From an uncultured Pelagibacteraceae bacterium (GTDB lineage: Bacteria; Pseudomonadota; Alphaproteobacteria; Pelagibacterales; Pelagibacteraceae): a DNA stretch of 50,481 nucleotides. Shown here piece by piece: positions 8,706 through 20,927 of this stretch. Below the pieces are notes generated by a model. It worked only from the letters and a program-made list of their open reading frames with translations. It was not told the origin of the DNA and made no database searches. The stretch's first letter is position 1; every line of letters starts with the position of its first letter. The translations under genes were made by a program, and so were the position numbers. The DNA lies in the NCBI GenBank assembly GCA_902633585.1, contig CACPGZ010000005.1, forward strand, positions 1 through 50,481, in the 5' to 3' direction.

Positions 8706-10002
8706 CTTCAAGTCCTTTCAAATTAGATTTATTTAATTTTATATTACCACCGTGAGAACGTACAATGTCAGATGCTATTGATAGACCTAAACCTACACTT
8801 GATTTTGAATCTGTCCTTCCTTTATCTATTTTATAAAAAGGTTTAAATACGTTATCATATTCACTTTCCGGTATTCCGGGACCATCATCCTCAACTTTAA
8901 TTACTAAGTTTGATTTTTTTTTCAAAAGTTCAATCTTTATCTTATTTCCATATTTAATTGAATTTTCTATTAGATTATTAAGACATCTTTCAATCAAATT
9001 TTTTCTACCATTAAAATATACACGAGGTAATATTTCTTTAGTAATATTTTCGTTATTACATTTTACTATAATTTCATTTATTAAATCACTAAGATTAAAA
9101 AGTTCGTCTTTTTCAATAAATGATGAGCTTGTAAACTGAAGATATTCATTAAGCATTTTTTCCATTTCATTGATATTTTCAGTTAACTTCTCAGCTAAGG
9201 ATTTATCTTTTATAAATTCAGTTTGTAACTTCATTCTTGTTAAGGGTGTTCTTAAATCGTGACTAATTCCAGATAGCATTTCAGATCTCTGATTTAAATG
9301 TCTTATTATTCTTTTTCTCATTCTATCAAATTCATAACCTGCTTGTCGTATTTCAGCTGCACCGGAGGGTTTAAATTCATCAACATTCTCACCTCTTCCA
9401 AATTTTTCTGCAGCTTTAGACAAAGCCGTAATTGGTCTTGTTTGATTTTTTAAAAATATTAACGAAATTATAACGACTATGAATGCAGGAACAGTGATCC
9501 ATAATCCAAACAATCTCGCTGACGTACTTGTGAGTCTATCTTTAGGAACAATGAATTTAAAAAAACCATTTTTATATTTTATTCTTAGATCTACCAGTTC
9601 TTTGTAACTTGTTGTATCAAACCAAAATATTTCTAATGCAAACCTAGATTTTAATTCTCTTCTAAGTGTTCTATCAATTGGACTAAACCATCTTTCATCA
9701 TAAGAAAAATTAAATTTATCATCCTCAACAAATTCAATATTCAAATCTTGATATAATGAAAAAATATTTTTTATTTCATTTTTCTCATAATTGTCATTAC
9801 TATAGACTTCAATAAATGTTTGAATTTCACTGACCAATGCTCTTGTCATTCCTTTATTAGTTTTTATCCAAAGACTATCAAAAAAAACTATCGTAATTAT
9901 TAATTGAATTAAAATTACTGGAATGGCAACTATTAATAAAGCTCTGTAGAATAATCTTTTTGGTAGTAAGTTTTTTATAAGTTTATTCAATCCATAAAAC
10001 AT
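8683..10002 (-). CDS. envZ: EnvZ-like sensor histidine kinase
   Basis: This membrane sensor kinase presumably phosphorylates the response regulator encoded just upstream. The 439-residue layout is: TM1 (about 18-41), a periplasmic domain of about 120 residues, TM2 (about 165-185), HAMP (about 187-240), the dimerisation/phosphoacceptor box SGISHDLRTPLTR with H248, and an HATPase domain with N-box N347, G1 DDGPGIP (372-378) and G2 GLGLS (404-408). The HDLRTPLTRMK box is of EnvZ type. Its ATG lies inside the ompR 3' end (20-base overlap). The signal is unknown; an osmotic role is only an analogy. Confidence 0.9.
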   Translation of the reverse strand: MFYGLNKLIKNLLPKRLFYRALLIVAIPVILIQLIITIVFFDSLWIKTNKGMTRALVSEIQTFIEVYSNDNYEKNEIKNIFSLYQDLNIEFVEDDKFNFSYDERWFSPIDRTLRRELKSRFALEIFWFDTTSYKELVDLRIKYKNGFFKFIVPKDRLTSTSARLFGLWITVPAFIVVIISLIFLKNQTRPITALSKAAEKFGRGENVDEFKPSGAAEIRQAGYEFDRMRKRIIRHLNQRSEMLSGISHDLRTPLTRMKLQTEFIKDKSLAEKLTENINEMEKMLNEYLQFTSSSFIEKDELFNLSDLINEIIVKCNNENITKEILPRVYFNGRKNLIERCLNNLIENSIKYGNKIKIELLKKKSNLVIKVEDDGPGIPESEYDNVFKPFYKIDKGRTDSKSSVGLGLSIASDIVRSHGGNIKLNKSNLKGLEVKIFLPV

Positions 10003-10660
10003 AACCAGCCCCTCTTACAGTTTGTAGAAATTTTGGATTTTTTGGATCTAATTCAATTTTTTTCCTCAATCTCGTTATTATAACATCAATTGATCTTTCT
10101 TTATTTAGCTCAATTAATTTACCAATCTCCTCTCTTTCAAATACCTTTCCTGGATTATTAATCATTTTTTCTAATATTATTTTTTCAGTGTTATTTATTT
10201 TAAATTCTGAATTACCGTGAAAAATTATTTGTTTACTCAAATCTATTTTAACATTTTTAAATTTTATTAATTTTTTTAAATTATTTTTTTTCATTTTACT
10301 AATTATGTTTTTAATTCTTAGATCAAGTTCCTTGGGTTCGAAGGGTTTTGGTAAATAATCATCTGCGCCCATCTCCAGTCCCTCAATTCTTTCATTTGGC
10401 TCACCTTTAGCAGTTAATAATATGACTGGAGTATTAATATTTTCTTTGTGCTCCTCTAAAAAATCAAGTCCGCTTTTGCCTGGCATCATTATATCTAAAA
10501 TTATTAAATCAAATTTAATAACTTTTATTTTTTCAGACGCATCCTCTGCATTGTGCGCTGTTGTAATTAAATATTTTTTTTCATTTAAATATTTTTTAAC
10601 TAAAGATCTTATACCTTCATCATCATCTACTACTAAAATATGAGCTTGAAAATTATCCAT
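9983..10660 (-). CDS. ompR: OmpR-family response regulator
   Basis: This is a two-component DNA-binding regulator, partner of the adjacent sensor kinase. The 225-residue protein has a receiver domain with the acidic pocket DDD (12-14), phosphoacceptor D56 in LDIMMPG, T83 in LLTAKG and K105 in LPKPF. A winged-helix DNA-binding domain (about 130-225) ends in the characteristic TVRGAGYVLW. It overlaps marR by 8 bases at its start and envZ by 20 bases at its end, so the three genes probably form one transcript. Confidence 0.92.
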   Translation of the reverse strand: MDNFQAHILVVDDDEGIRSLVKKYLNEKKYLITTAHNAEDASEKIKVIKFDLIILDIMMPGKSGLDFLEEHKENINTPVILLTAKGEPNERIEGLEMGADDYLPKPFEPKELDLRIKNIISKMKKNNLKKLIKFKNVKIDLSKQIIFHGNSEFKINNTEKIILEKMINNPGKVFEREEIGKLIELNKERSIDVIITRLRKKIELDPKNPKFLQTVRGAGYVLWIE

Positions 10661-11093
10661 TTATTATTCTATTTAAAACTTCATCAAAATTAAGAACCTC
10701 TTGAGAGCTTGAATTAAGTAATGCGTTATAAATTCTTTTCTTTTGTATTTCAAAAATTTCTTTAAAAATTTTTTTTCCTTTCTCATTTAGGAAAATATGC
10801 TTAATTCTTGTATCAGTTTCATCTTTATTAAAAAAAACTACCTCAAGTTTGATTAAATCTTTTAAAACCCTATTTAAGCTTTGCTTAGACACTTTAAGTT
10901 TCTTCATAAGCTCTGAAATCGAGATTCCTTCATACATTGAAATTAAATGAATAGTTTTTTGATGAGCTAAGCCAATATGATATTTATTTAAGATTTTTTT
11001 TGAGTCTGAAAAAGTTTCTCTATAACTTATAAATAATTTTTCAATTAAATGTTTTAATTGTTCATCTTTTAAATATAAAAGCTCTTTCATCAC
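10653..11093 (-). CDS. MarR-family transcriptional regulator
   Basis: This is a 146-residue (145 from the ATG) helical protein with a winged helix-turn-helix of MarR type. The recognition region is in ISISELMKKLKVSKQSLNRVLKDL (shown in part: SISELMKKLKVSKQSLNRV), followed by the wing (KDETDTRIKHIFL) with the conserved D-x-R. MarR proteins are dimeric repressors or activators, often responsive to small molecules. The ligand here is unknown. The frame opens at GTG (11093) followed at once by ATG (11090); ATG is the likelier start. It heads the marR-ompR-envZ block and faces ilvE across a 66-base spacer. Confidence 0.85.
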   Translation of the reverse strand: MMKELLYLKDEQLKHLIEKLFISYRETFSDSKKILNKYHIGLAHQKTIHLISMYEGISISELMKKLKVSKQSLNRVLKDLIKLEVVFFNKDETDTRIKHIFLNEKGKKIFKEIFEIQKKRIYNALLNSSSQEVLNFDEVLNRIING

Positions 11094-11105
11094 AGGTAAG
11101 TTATA

Positions 11106-11134
11106 TTGACATATTATATATACATAGATATTTT
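11106..11134 (+). promoter_or_regulatory. Candidate sigma-70 promoter for ilvE
   Basis: A perfect TTGACA at 11106-11111 is followed after 17 bases by TATTTT (11129-11134, 4 of 6 matches). This places a start about 20 bases before the ilvE ATG. The same AT-rich spacer must serve the divergent marR gene, so a MarR operator could lie here, but I found no clear perfect palindrome. Confidence 0.45.
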
Positions 11135-11159
11135 TCAGTAATAATTTTATATTTCATAC

Positions 11160-12041
11160 ATGATACCTTACGATAAAAGATCTGGTAAAATATGGTACAA
11201 CGGCGAATTAGTAGATTGGTCAAATGTTAAAGTGCATGTTTTAAGCCATGGATTACATTATGCTAGCTGTGTTTTTGAAGGAGAGAGAGTTTATGATGGT
11301 TCAATTTTTAAACTTGAGGAACATACTTCAAGATTTTTTCATTCAGCAAGAAGAATGGGGTTTGAAATTCCTTACACCGAGGCGGAAATTAATTCTGCTT
11401 CAAAATCTGTAATTAAAAATCAAAAAGTTGAAAATGGGTATGTAAGACCAGTAGCCTGGAGAGGAAGTGAGATGATGGCAATCTCAGCTCAAAAAACAAA
11501 AATTCATGTTGCAATAGCATCCTGGGAATGGGGTTCATATTTTGATCCAAAATTAAAAGTTGAGGGGATCAGATTAAATATTTCAAACTGGAGAAGACCA
11601 GCCCCAAATACAATACCGTGGGATACGAAAGCCTCAGGACTTTATATGATATGCACACTTTCAAAACATGAAGCAGAAAAAAATGGTTATGCAGACTCTT
11701 TAATGTTAGATCATGAAGGTAATATTGCTGAAGCAACTGGCGCAAATATTTTTTTCAAAGATATGAATGGTGAGATTCACACACCGATTCCGGATTCTTT
11801 TCTTGATGGAATTACAAGAAGGACAGTAATTGAAATCGCAAAATCAAAAAATATAAAAGTTCATGAGAGAAAAATTAATCCTAAAGAATTAAAGAATTTT
11901 ATCGGATGTTTTCTAACTGGAACTGCTGCAGAAGTAACTCCAGTGTCGTGTATTGCTGAAAACGAGTTTAAAGTTTGTGATTTAATAATTGGTTTAAACG
12001 AAAGTTATCAGAAAATAGTAAGAAAGAAAAAAGCCGCTTAA
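11160..12041 (+). CDS. ilvE: Branched-chain amino acid aminotransferase
   Basis: This PLP-dependent class IV (fold IV) aminotransferase interconverts valine, leucine and isoleucine with their 2-oxo acids using glutamate/2-oxoglutarate. The 293-residue protein matches the bacterial IlvE length. The PLP-binding lysine is K157 in NTIPWDTKASGLYM. Other family segments are HGLHYASCVFEGERVY (near 31-45), EATGANIFF and the C-terminal GTAAEVTPV. It is a single-gene unit; its TAA stop forms a TTAA that is also the stop of the convergent pgsA. Confidence 0.94.
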   Translation: MIPYDKRSGKIWYNGELVDWSNVKVHVLSHGLHYASCVFEGERVYDGSIFKLEEHTSRFFHSARRMGFEIPYTEAEINSASKSVIKNQKVENGYVRPVAWRGSEMMAISAQKTKIHVAIASWEWGSYFDPKLKVEGIRLNISNWRRPAPNTIPWDTKASGLYMICTLSKHEAEKNGYADSLMLDHEGNIAEATGANIFFKDMNGEIHTPIPDSFLDGITRRTVIEIAKSKNIKVHERKINPKELKNFIGCFLTGTAAEVTPVSCIAENEFKVCDLIIGLNESYQKIVRKKKAA

Positions 12042-12622
12042 TCTTTGTTGTCCTCTGAAATTGCGTGGTCAATTCCTTTTCTCATATAATCATATCCAGT
12101 GAAAAGGGTTAAAGCAGCTGAAAGCCATAAAAGAATTATTCCTATAGTTTGCGCATTATAGTCTTGAAAGTTAATAATTTTATTTCCAGTTTCACCAGAA
12201 AGTAAAAGAGCAATAGAAACCATTTGTAATACAGTTTTCAATTTTGCTAGATTTGAAACTGGTAATTTAATTTTTCCTTTTGCCAGGAACTCTCTCAATC
12301 CCGATATTAAAATTTCTCGAGTTAGGATTATGATTGCAGCTATTACTTCATAATTTCTTATAGTTCCATCCATTACCAAAAGTATCAAAGCAGTTGCAAC
12401 GATAATCTTATCTGCAATTGGGTCAAGCAATTCTCCAAGTTTAGATTCTTCCCCAAGAAATCTAGCCAACATTCCATCTAAGAAATCTGTAAAAGATGCA
12501 ACAATGAATAAAATTAAAGCTGTTAAATCTCCATAAAATCCAGGTAAATAAAAAGCTAATACAAAAAAAGGAACAATTAAAATCCTGCCAACAGTTAAGA
12601 TATTTGGTATTTTCTTAAGCAT
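12038..12622 (-). CDS. pgsA: CDP-diacylglycerol-glycerol-3-phosphate 3-phosphatidyltransferase
   Basis: PgsA makes phosphatidylglycerol phosphate, the committed step to phosphatidylglycerol and cardiolipin, at the inner membrane. The 194-residue, multi-helix protein carries the complete CDP-alcohol phosphotransferase motif D-G-x2-A-R-x8-G-x3-D-x3-D at D49, G50, A53, R54, G63, D67 and D71. It lies 8 bases after uvrC. The uvrC-pgsA pairing is widespread in Proteobacteria. It ends in a shared TTAA stop with ilvE. Confidence 0.95.
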   Translation of the reverse strand: MLKKIPNILTVGRILIVPFFVLAFYLPGFYGDLTALILFIVASFTDFLDGMLARFLGEESKLGELLDPIADKIIVATALILLVMDGTIRNYEVIAAIIILTREILISGLREFLAKGKIKLPVSNLAKLKTVLQMVSIALLLSGETGNKIINFQDYNAQTIGIILLWLSAALTLFTGYDYMRKGIDHAISEDNKD

Positions 12623-12630
12623 ATTTTTTT

Positions 12631-14466
12631 TTATTCATGAAAAAAGTTATATATCTTTTTTGCAACTTTTGCCTCAACACCCTCAACTGATTTTATCTCA
12701 TCAAGGCTAGCAGACTCAACAGCCCGTGCTGATCCAAAATGATTTAATAATGCTCTTTTTCTTATAGAACCTATTCCATCAATTTGATCTAATAAGGATT
12801 TACTAATACCTTTCTTCCTTTTTGCTCTATGAGCACTAATTGCAAATCTATGAGACTCATCTCTAATTCTTTGCAAAAAGAAAAGAGTAGGGTCATTTTT
12901 TGCAAATTTAAACTCTTTACCATTATGGAAAAAAGTTTCATTTCCACTATTTCTTAGCTTTCCTTTAGCTATTGCAACTATTGGTAGATCATGAAGTCCT
13001 AGTTCATTTAAAGTTTCTCTGGCTACTGAATATTGGCCTTTTCCACCATCGACAAGCACCAAGTCAGGAAAAGTAAGGTAATTATCTTTTTCCTGAATAG
13101 CTCTTTTGAATCTTCTATTTAATACTTCTCGCATCATTCCATAGTCGTCTTGTTCATTTTGTGCAAATTTTATATTAAACTTTCTATATCTCTTTTTAAT
13201 GAACCCCTCGTCACCGTAAGCAATTAAAGCTCCAACACTGTTGGTTCCTTGAATGTGACTGTTGTCATAAACCTCTATTAAATTGATACTTGTCTCTAGA
13301 TCAAATTTGCTTGCCACTGCATCAAAGAGTTCTTTATTATTTTGGCTTTCATAAAGCTTTCTATTTAAACTATCTTTTGCATTTTTGATTGCTTGATGAA
13401 TTACTTTTAACTTAGAGCCTTTCTTTCCGACTGAAATGTTGATTTGCTTTTTTTCTTTTTGGGAAAGAGTTTTCTCAATTAAGGTTTTTTCCTTTATTTC
13501 TTCAGACAATATTATTGAGGAAGGAACACTTTTATTTTCATAAAATTGAGAGACAAATGAATTTATTATATCACCAAGTTTTTCATCAGGATCATGTTTT
13601 GGAAAAAAAGCCTGATTTCCCCAATTTTGTTTTGATCGATAAAAAAAAACTTGGATACATGTTTTTCCAGACTCCTTGTATCCAGCAATTACATCTGCCT
13701 CAATTAAATTTGCTTCGTTAATTCTTTGAGATGATTGGATAATATTTAGGGATTTTATTCTATCTCTTAGGATAACTGCTTTTTCAAAATCTAAATCTTC
13801 ACTTGCCTTTTCCATTTGGTCTGAGAGATTTTTTTGTATTTTTCTCGATTTTCCAGAAACAAATTCTATTGCGTCATCAACAGTTTTTTTATATTCATTC
13901 TCCTCTACGTAACCCACACATGGTCCAGAACATCTTTTGATTTGATATAAAATACATGGACGTTCTCTATTTTTAAAAACAGTATCATCGCAAACTCTTA
14001 ATTGAAAAATTTTTTGGATCATCTTAATGGTCCAATTAGCTGAACCAGCAGAGGCAAACGGTCCAAAATAAAATCCTTCTCTTACCTTTTTTCCCCTATG
14101 TCTTTTAATTTGTGACCATTTATCTTTATTCCCAATAAAAATAAATGGAAAAGATTTATCATCTCTTAAAAGAATATTAAATTTTGGTTTGTATTTTTTA
14201 ATTAAATTTGCTTCAAGCAATAAAGCTTCGCTTTCATTTGATGTGGTTGTTATCTCGAGCTTTCTTGTTTGAGACAACATTCTTTCTGTCCTTATAATAT
14301 GGTTTTTCTCTGCAACGTAACTCTTGAGTCTATTAGGTAAATTTTTTGCTTTTCCAACATAAAGGATATCTCCTTTGTTGTTTAGCATCCTGTAAACACC
14401 GGGTAGTTTAGGAATTAAAGTTAGTTCTCTCTTTATTACCTCTTTTCCAATTTCAGAACTTATCAT
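12631..14466 (-). CDS. uvrC: Excinuclease ABC subunit C
   Basis: UvrC makes the two incisions in nucleotide excision repair after UvrA/UvrB damage recognition. I take the ATG at 14466 (611 residues), 14 bases inside folB. The frame extends to 14511, but the extra 15 residues are not family-like and would overlap folB by 59 bases. Domains in order are: GIY-YIG nuclease ([20 protein letters not shown]), a Cys-rich region ([18 protein letters not shown]), the UvrB-binding UVR segment, the RNase H-like endonuclease ([17 protein letters not shown]) and tandem helix-hairpin-helix (LLDQIDGIG... [13 protein letters not shown]). uvrB lies three genes upstream in the same run. Confidence 0.95.
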   Translation of the reverse strand: MISSEIGKEVIKRELTLIPKLPGVYRMLNNKGDILYVGKAKNLPNRLKSYVAEKNHIIRTERMLSQTRKLEITTTSNESEALLLEANLIKKYKPKFNILLRDDKSFPFIFIGNKDKWSQIKRHRGKKVREGFYFGPFASAGSANWTIKMIQKIFQLRVCDDTVFKNRERPCILYQIKRCSGPCVGYVEENEYKKTVDDAIEFVSGKSRKIQKNLSDQMEKASEDLDFEKAVILRDRIKSLNIIQSSQRINEANLIEADVIAGYKESGKTCIQVFFYRSKQNWGNQAFFPKHDPDEKLGDIINSFVSQFYENKSVPSSIILSEEIKEKTLIEKTLSQKEKKQINISVGKKGSKLKVIHQAIKNAKDSLNRKLYESQNNKELFDAVASKFDLETSINLIEVYDNSHIQGTNSVGALIAYGDEGFIKKRYRKFNIKFAQNEQDDYGMMREVLNRRFKRAIQEKDNYLTFPDLVLVDGGKGQYSVARETLNELGLHDLPIVAIAKGKLRNSGNETFFHNGKEFKFAKNDPTLFFLQRIRDESHRFAISAHRAKRKKGISKSLLDQIDGIGSIRKRALLNHFGSARAVESASLDEIKSVEGVEAKVAKKIYNFFHE

Positions 14467-14878
14467 GACTTCTTTTTTTGGTAATTTGAATACCAACTGA
14501 TGAACATTCACTTAAAATTTCCATTTTCTCAATTTTAAGCATAATTTTTGCAATTCGCTTATCTTTGAATAATTCATCAAAAACAGCCTCTGCTAAAGTT
14601 TCTAAGAAATTATAGTGTTTCTTTTTAACTAGTTTTGTAATGAGTTTTACAATTGTGCTGTAATTAACAATAGATTTAATATCCTTATCATTTGAGGGTT
14701 TTTTATCTTGATAATCTATTTCAAGACCAAATTTTACTTTTTGAGGTTTTTCTTTTTCGAAATCATAATAACCAAGTTTTAAATCTAAAATAAGCTCGTT
14801 AATAAGTATCTTTTTTTCATAATTAAATAGGGTTTTAGATTTATCAATCTTTATAACTTTAAGATTATTTTTTTTCAT
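14453..14878 (-). CDS. folB: Dihydroneopterin aldolase
   Basis: FolB converts 7,8-dihydroneopterin to 6-hydroxymethyl-dihydropterin and glycolaldehyde in folate synthesis. The 141-residue protein is a divergent member: after about 20 extra N-terminal residues it has the [19 protein letters not shown] segment (compare G-Y/I-x-x-x-E-x-x-x-Q), VNYSTI, and NFLETLAE, the region that binds the pterin Glu. The ATG overlaps the stop of the upstream short-chain reductase as ATGA, supporting a joint pterin role for the two genes. Confidence 0.85.
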   Translation of the reverse strand: MKKNNLKVIKIDKSKTLFNYEKKILINELILDLKLGYYDFEKEKPQKVKFGLEIDYQDKKPSNDKDIKSIVNYSTIVKLITKLVKKKHYNFLETLAEAVFDELFKDKRIAKIMLKIEKMEILSECSSVGIQITKKRSHDKF

Positions 14879-15611
14879 TCAATCCCTTTTATTATGTCTG
14901 GTGTCTGCCAGTTTAAACTTTGACCACTATCTACTGCTAAAACTTGACCTGTAATAGAGCTGTTTTTTAAAAAAAAGTCAACTGCATTACCAATTTCAAT
15001 TACATCAACTTGTTTTTTAAGTGGAGTAGCTAAATATTGACTTTTAAAGTGTTTTTCTGATTGTCTTTTATTCTTAATAGTTGGCCCAGGGGCTATACCA
15101 TTTACTCTTATGTTTGGTGATAAGCTCATCGCACTTGTTTTAGTTAAAGTATATAAACCGGTTTTACTTAAAGTATATGAAAAAAAATACGGAGTTAGTT
15201 TAAATACTCTTTGGTCTATTATATTTATAATATTGTTATTTTTACCTCGGATATTTTTTGAAAATTCTTTTGACAAAAGAGCAGGGGCTTTTAGATTTGT
15301 TGAAATATGCTTTTCCCAGCTTTTTGAGGAGAAGTTTTCCAGTTTATCACTTTCAAACAACGAAGCATTATTTACTAGACAATCAAAAAATTTCATTTTT
15401 GACTTTGAGAATTTTATTATTTTATAAATATCCCCCTCTTTACTCAAATCACCTCTTACAAGATAAACCTTTGTTCCAAATTTTTGTAATTTATTTTTTA
15501 AGTTTTTAGCTTTAATTTTTGATTTATTATAATGAATGGTTATTTCAACGTTAGGACCAGATAATTTCTCGGCTATCGCAGCACCAATTCTTGTAGCTCC
15601 ACCAGTAATAA

Positions 15612-15630
<19 letters not shown>
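14875..15630 (-). CDS. Short-chain dehydrogenase/reductase, possible pteridine/dihydromonapterin reductase (FolM-like)
   Basis: This is a 251-residue NAD(P)-dependent Rossmann-fold oxidoreductase. It shows the cofactor loop TGGATRIG (residues 9-16; the R after T is compatible with NADPH preference), NNAS in the middle, the catalytic Tyr-x3-Lys in YTLSKTG, and a PGPT segment after it. The TGGATRIG start and the coupling to folB suggest a pterin-directed reductase such as FolM or PTR1, which could help keep folate reduced. This is an inference from context; a general SDR remains possible. It overlaps uvrB by 19 bases upstream. Confidence 0.8.
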
Positions 15631-19012
<3,382 letters not shown>

Positions 19013-19960
19013 TTATTTTTGATTTAAAACCTTTTTTGCTGGAATTGTTTTTTTAATCCAGTCATTTGGGATAGAATTTGAACCTTTTAAAGCTGCAAAG
19101 TATGCTCCAGTAAAATTTGCTCTAGAACAATTGCAACCACCAGCTTTTATGGTTTTTAAAATAGCATCTTTATAATTTTTTGAATTGATGATCGTATATA
19201 TTGAGCTATTAAAAGTTCCCGGATAGCTACAAGCCATACCTAATTTCTTTATGGTAGCCGGATTAAACTTTGATTTAAATTTTCTTATTTTTTTAATGTC
19301 ATCAACAATAATCTTAAAAAAAGAATTTCTGTTGAATTTTTTAATGAATTCTTTGATTGGGTCTTTAGCTCCCTTTAATGCAAAATCAATTAAATAAAAT
19401 TTTGCTAGAGCATATTTAAAACTTATTTTTGAAACTGTTACAATTTTGAAAATTTTTTTTAAACTCTTAAAATCAAAGCCATAGAGAAAATATGGAAGAG
19501 TAGCACAAAAACCATCTGACTCATTTACTTTTACACCACCAGAAATCTTCTTTTTTAATTTAATGTTTTTTACCGTCTCAATAATATTTTGATGTATCCA
19601 TGGCCCTTTAATCATACCGCGCCAGTCTTTGACTTTTTTATATTTAGATCTAAGTTTCAAATTTTTCCAATATTTACTTCCAGGGCCAAAGTCTTTAAGA
19701 ATATTTTTTTTGAAACGTTTCTCTATATTTTCGTGTCCCTCCAGTAGTGTATTAAACATCACTTGGCCAATTTCATTGTAACCAGAGACTTTACCAGTTT
19801 TAATATTATAGAAAGGACTTCTGTTTTTTTTTAAGAAAGAAAAGTCTTTTTTTCCATCAATATAAGTACTTAATTTTTTTTGATTATATACCCAATGTAA
19901 TGGCCTGGCTGCTGCATCTGCAACTGTGGCACCCAAGAAAACATGGAGATTATTTTTCAC
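19013..19960 (-). CDS. ADP-ribosylglycohydrolase/J1-crystallin-like protein lacking the usual acidic metal motif
   Basis: The 315-residue protein resembles the ADP-ribosylglycohydrolase (ADPRH) superfamily, closest by eye to the J1-crystallin-like branch. It begins with GATVADAAARPLHWVYN (10-26), and near the C-terminus has GGCNCSR (274-280) followed by an NFTGAYFAALKGSNSIP stretch. In active ADPRH enzymes this position reads GGDTDT. Here both Asp positions are Cys or Asn, so canonical di-magnesium catalysis is doubtful. The start is GTG, one base after the trxB stop, so it is likely co-transcribed with thioredoxin reductase. Function is unknown. Confidence 0.75.
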   Translation of the reverse strand: MKNNLHVFLGATVADAAARPLHWVYNQKKLSTYIDGKKDFSFLKKNRSPFYNIKTGKVSGYNEIGQVMFNTLLEGHENIEKRFKKNILKDFGPGSKYWKNLKLRSKYKKVKDWRGMIKGPWIHQNIIETVKNIKLKKKISGGVKVNESDGFCATLPYFLYGFDFKSLKKIFKIVTVSKISFKYALAKFYLIDFALKGAKDPIKEFIKKFNRNSFFKIIVDDIKKIRKFKSKFNPATIKKLGMACSYPGTFNSSIYTIINSKNYKDAILKTIKAGGCNCSRANFTGAYFAALKGSNSIPNDWIKKTIPAKKVLNQK

Positions 19961-19961
19961 T

Positions 19962-20906
19962 TCAATGAGATAAAAACTTTTCAGCCTCTAGAGCTGCCAT
20001 ACATCCCATACCAGCAGCAGTTACCGCTTGCCTAAATGTTTTATCCTTAACATCTCCGGCTGCATAAACACCTGGCACGTTAGTTTCTGTTGAATCTGGT
20101 TTTGTTATTAAATAACCCTCATTATCCATGCTAAGTTGGTCTTTAAATAATTTAGTTGCAGGGTCATGACCAATAGCAATGAAGACACCATCTAATTTTA
20201 TTTCATCAATCTTATTTGTTTTTATATTTTTGACTTTTATTCCTTTCACATTCTTTGGATCTTTATCTCCAATTACATCCTCAACAACTGTATCCCAAAT
20301 GATTTCAATTTTTTTATTTTCCATGAGTTTTTTTTGAAGCATTTTTTCAGCTCTCAAACTATCTCTTCTGTGAATTAATTTTACCCTTGAAGCAAATTTT
20401 GTAAGAAACATTGCTTCTTCAACAGCCGCATTACCTCCACCCACAACAGCAACTTCTTTATCTTTAAAGAAAAAACCATCACATGTTGCACACGCTGATA
20501 CACCAAATCCCCTAAACTCTTGTTCGGATTTAATATTTAACCATCTAGCTTGGGCACCTGTAGAAATTATTATGCTATCAGCAGTATATTTTTGACCGGT
20601 GTCACCTACAGCCTCAAAAGGTGTTGTTTTTAAATTTACTGAACTAATATGATCTTCAATCATTTCTGTTCCAACTGTTTTTGCTTGCTCTTTCATTTGA
20701 TCCATAAGCCATGGACCTTGAATTACATCAGCAAATCCAGGAAAGTTTTCAACATCTGTTGTTGTAGTTAGTTGGCCCCCAGGCTCTGATCCGTAAACTA
20801 AAATTGGATTTAACATTGCTCTTGCCGCGTAAACTGCAGCAGTGTATCCAGCAGGACCAGACCCAATTATTAACACTTTTGTGTGTTTAGTTGGATTTTG
20901 ACTCAT
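19962..20906 (-). CDS. trxB: Thioredoxin-disulfide reductase
   Basis: This flavoprotein reduces thioredoxin with NADPH. The 314-residue protein is of the bacterial low-molecular-weight type: FAD-binding GSGPAGYTAAVYAARA (15-30), redox-active CATC (139-142), the NADPH-binding GGGNAAVEEA and the second FAD motif GVYAAGD. The ATG faces the ELM1-family gene with a 21-base gap, so its promoter must lie within that neighbour's coding sequence or the gap itself. Confidence 0.97.
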   Translation of the reverse strand: MSQNPTKHTKVLIIGSGPAGYTAAVYAARAMLNPILVYGSEPGGQLTTTTDVENFPGFADVIQGPWLMDQMKEQAKTVGTEMIEDHISSVNLKTTPFEAVGDTGQKYTADSIIISTGAQARWLNIKSEQEFRGFGVSACATCDGFFFKDKEVAVVGGGNAAVEEAMFLTKFASRVKLIHRRDSLRAEKMLQKKLMENKKIEIIWDTVVEDVIGDKDPKNVKGIKVKNIKTNKIDEIKLDGVFIAIGHDPATKLFKDQLSMDNEGYLITKPDSTETNVPGVYAAGDVKDKTFRQAVTAAGMGCMAALEAEKFLSH

Positions 20907-20927
20907 ATGAAAGCTATATAGTGATAA

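Noticed and set aside
14467..14511. Longer UvrC start
   Set aside because: The extra 15 residues do not resemble the family and would overlap folB by 59 bases; the internal ATG at 14466 gives the normal UvrC N-terminus.
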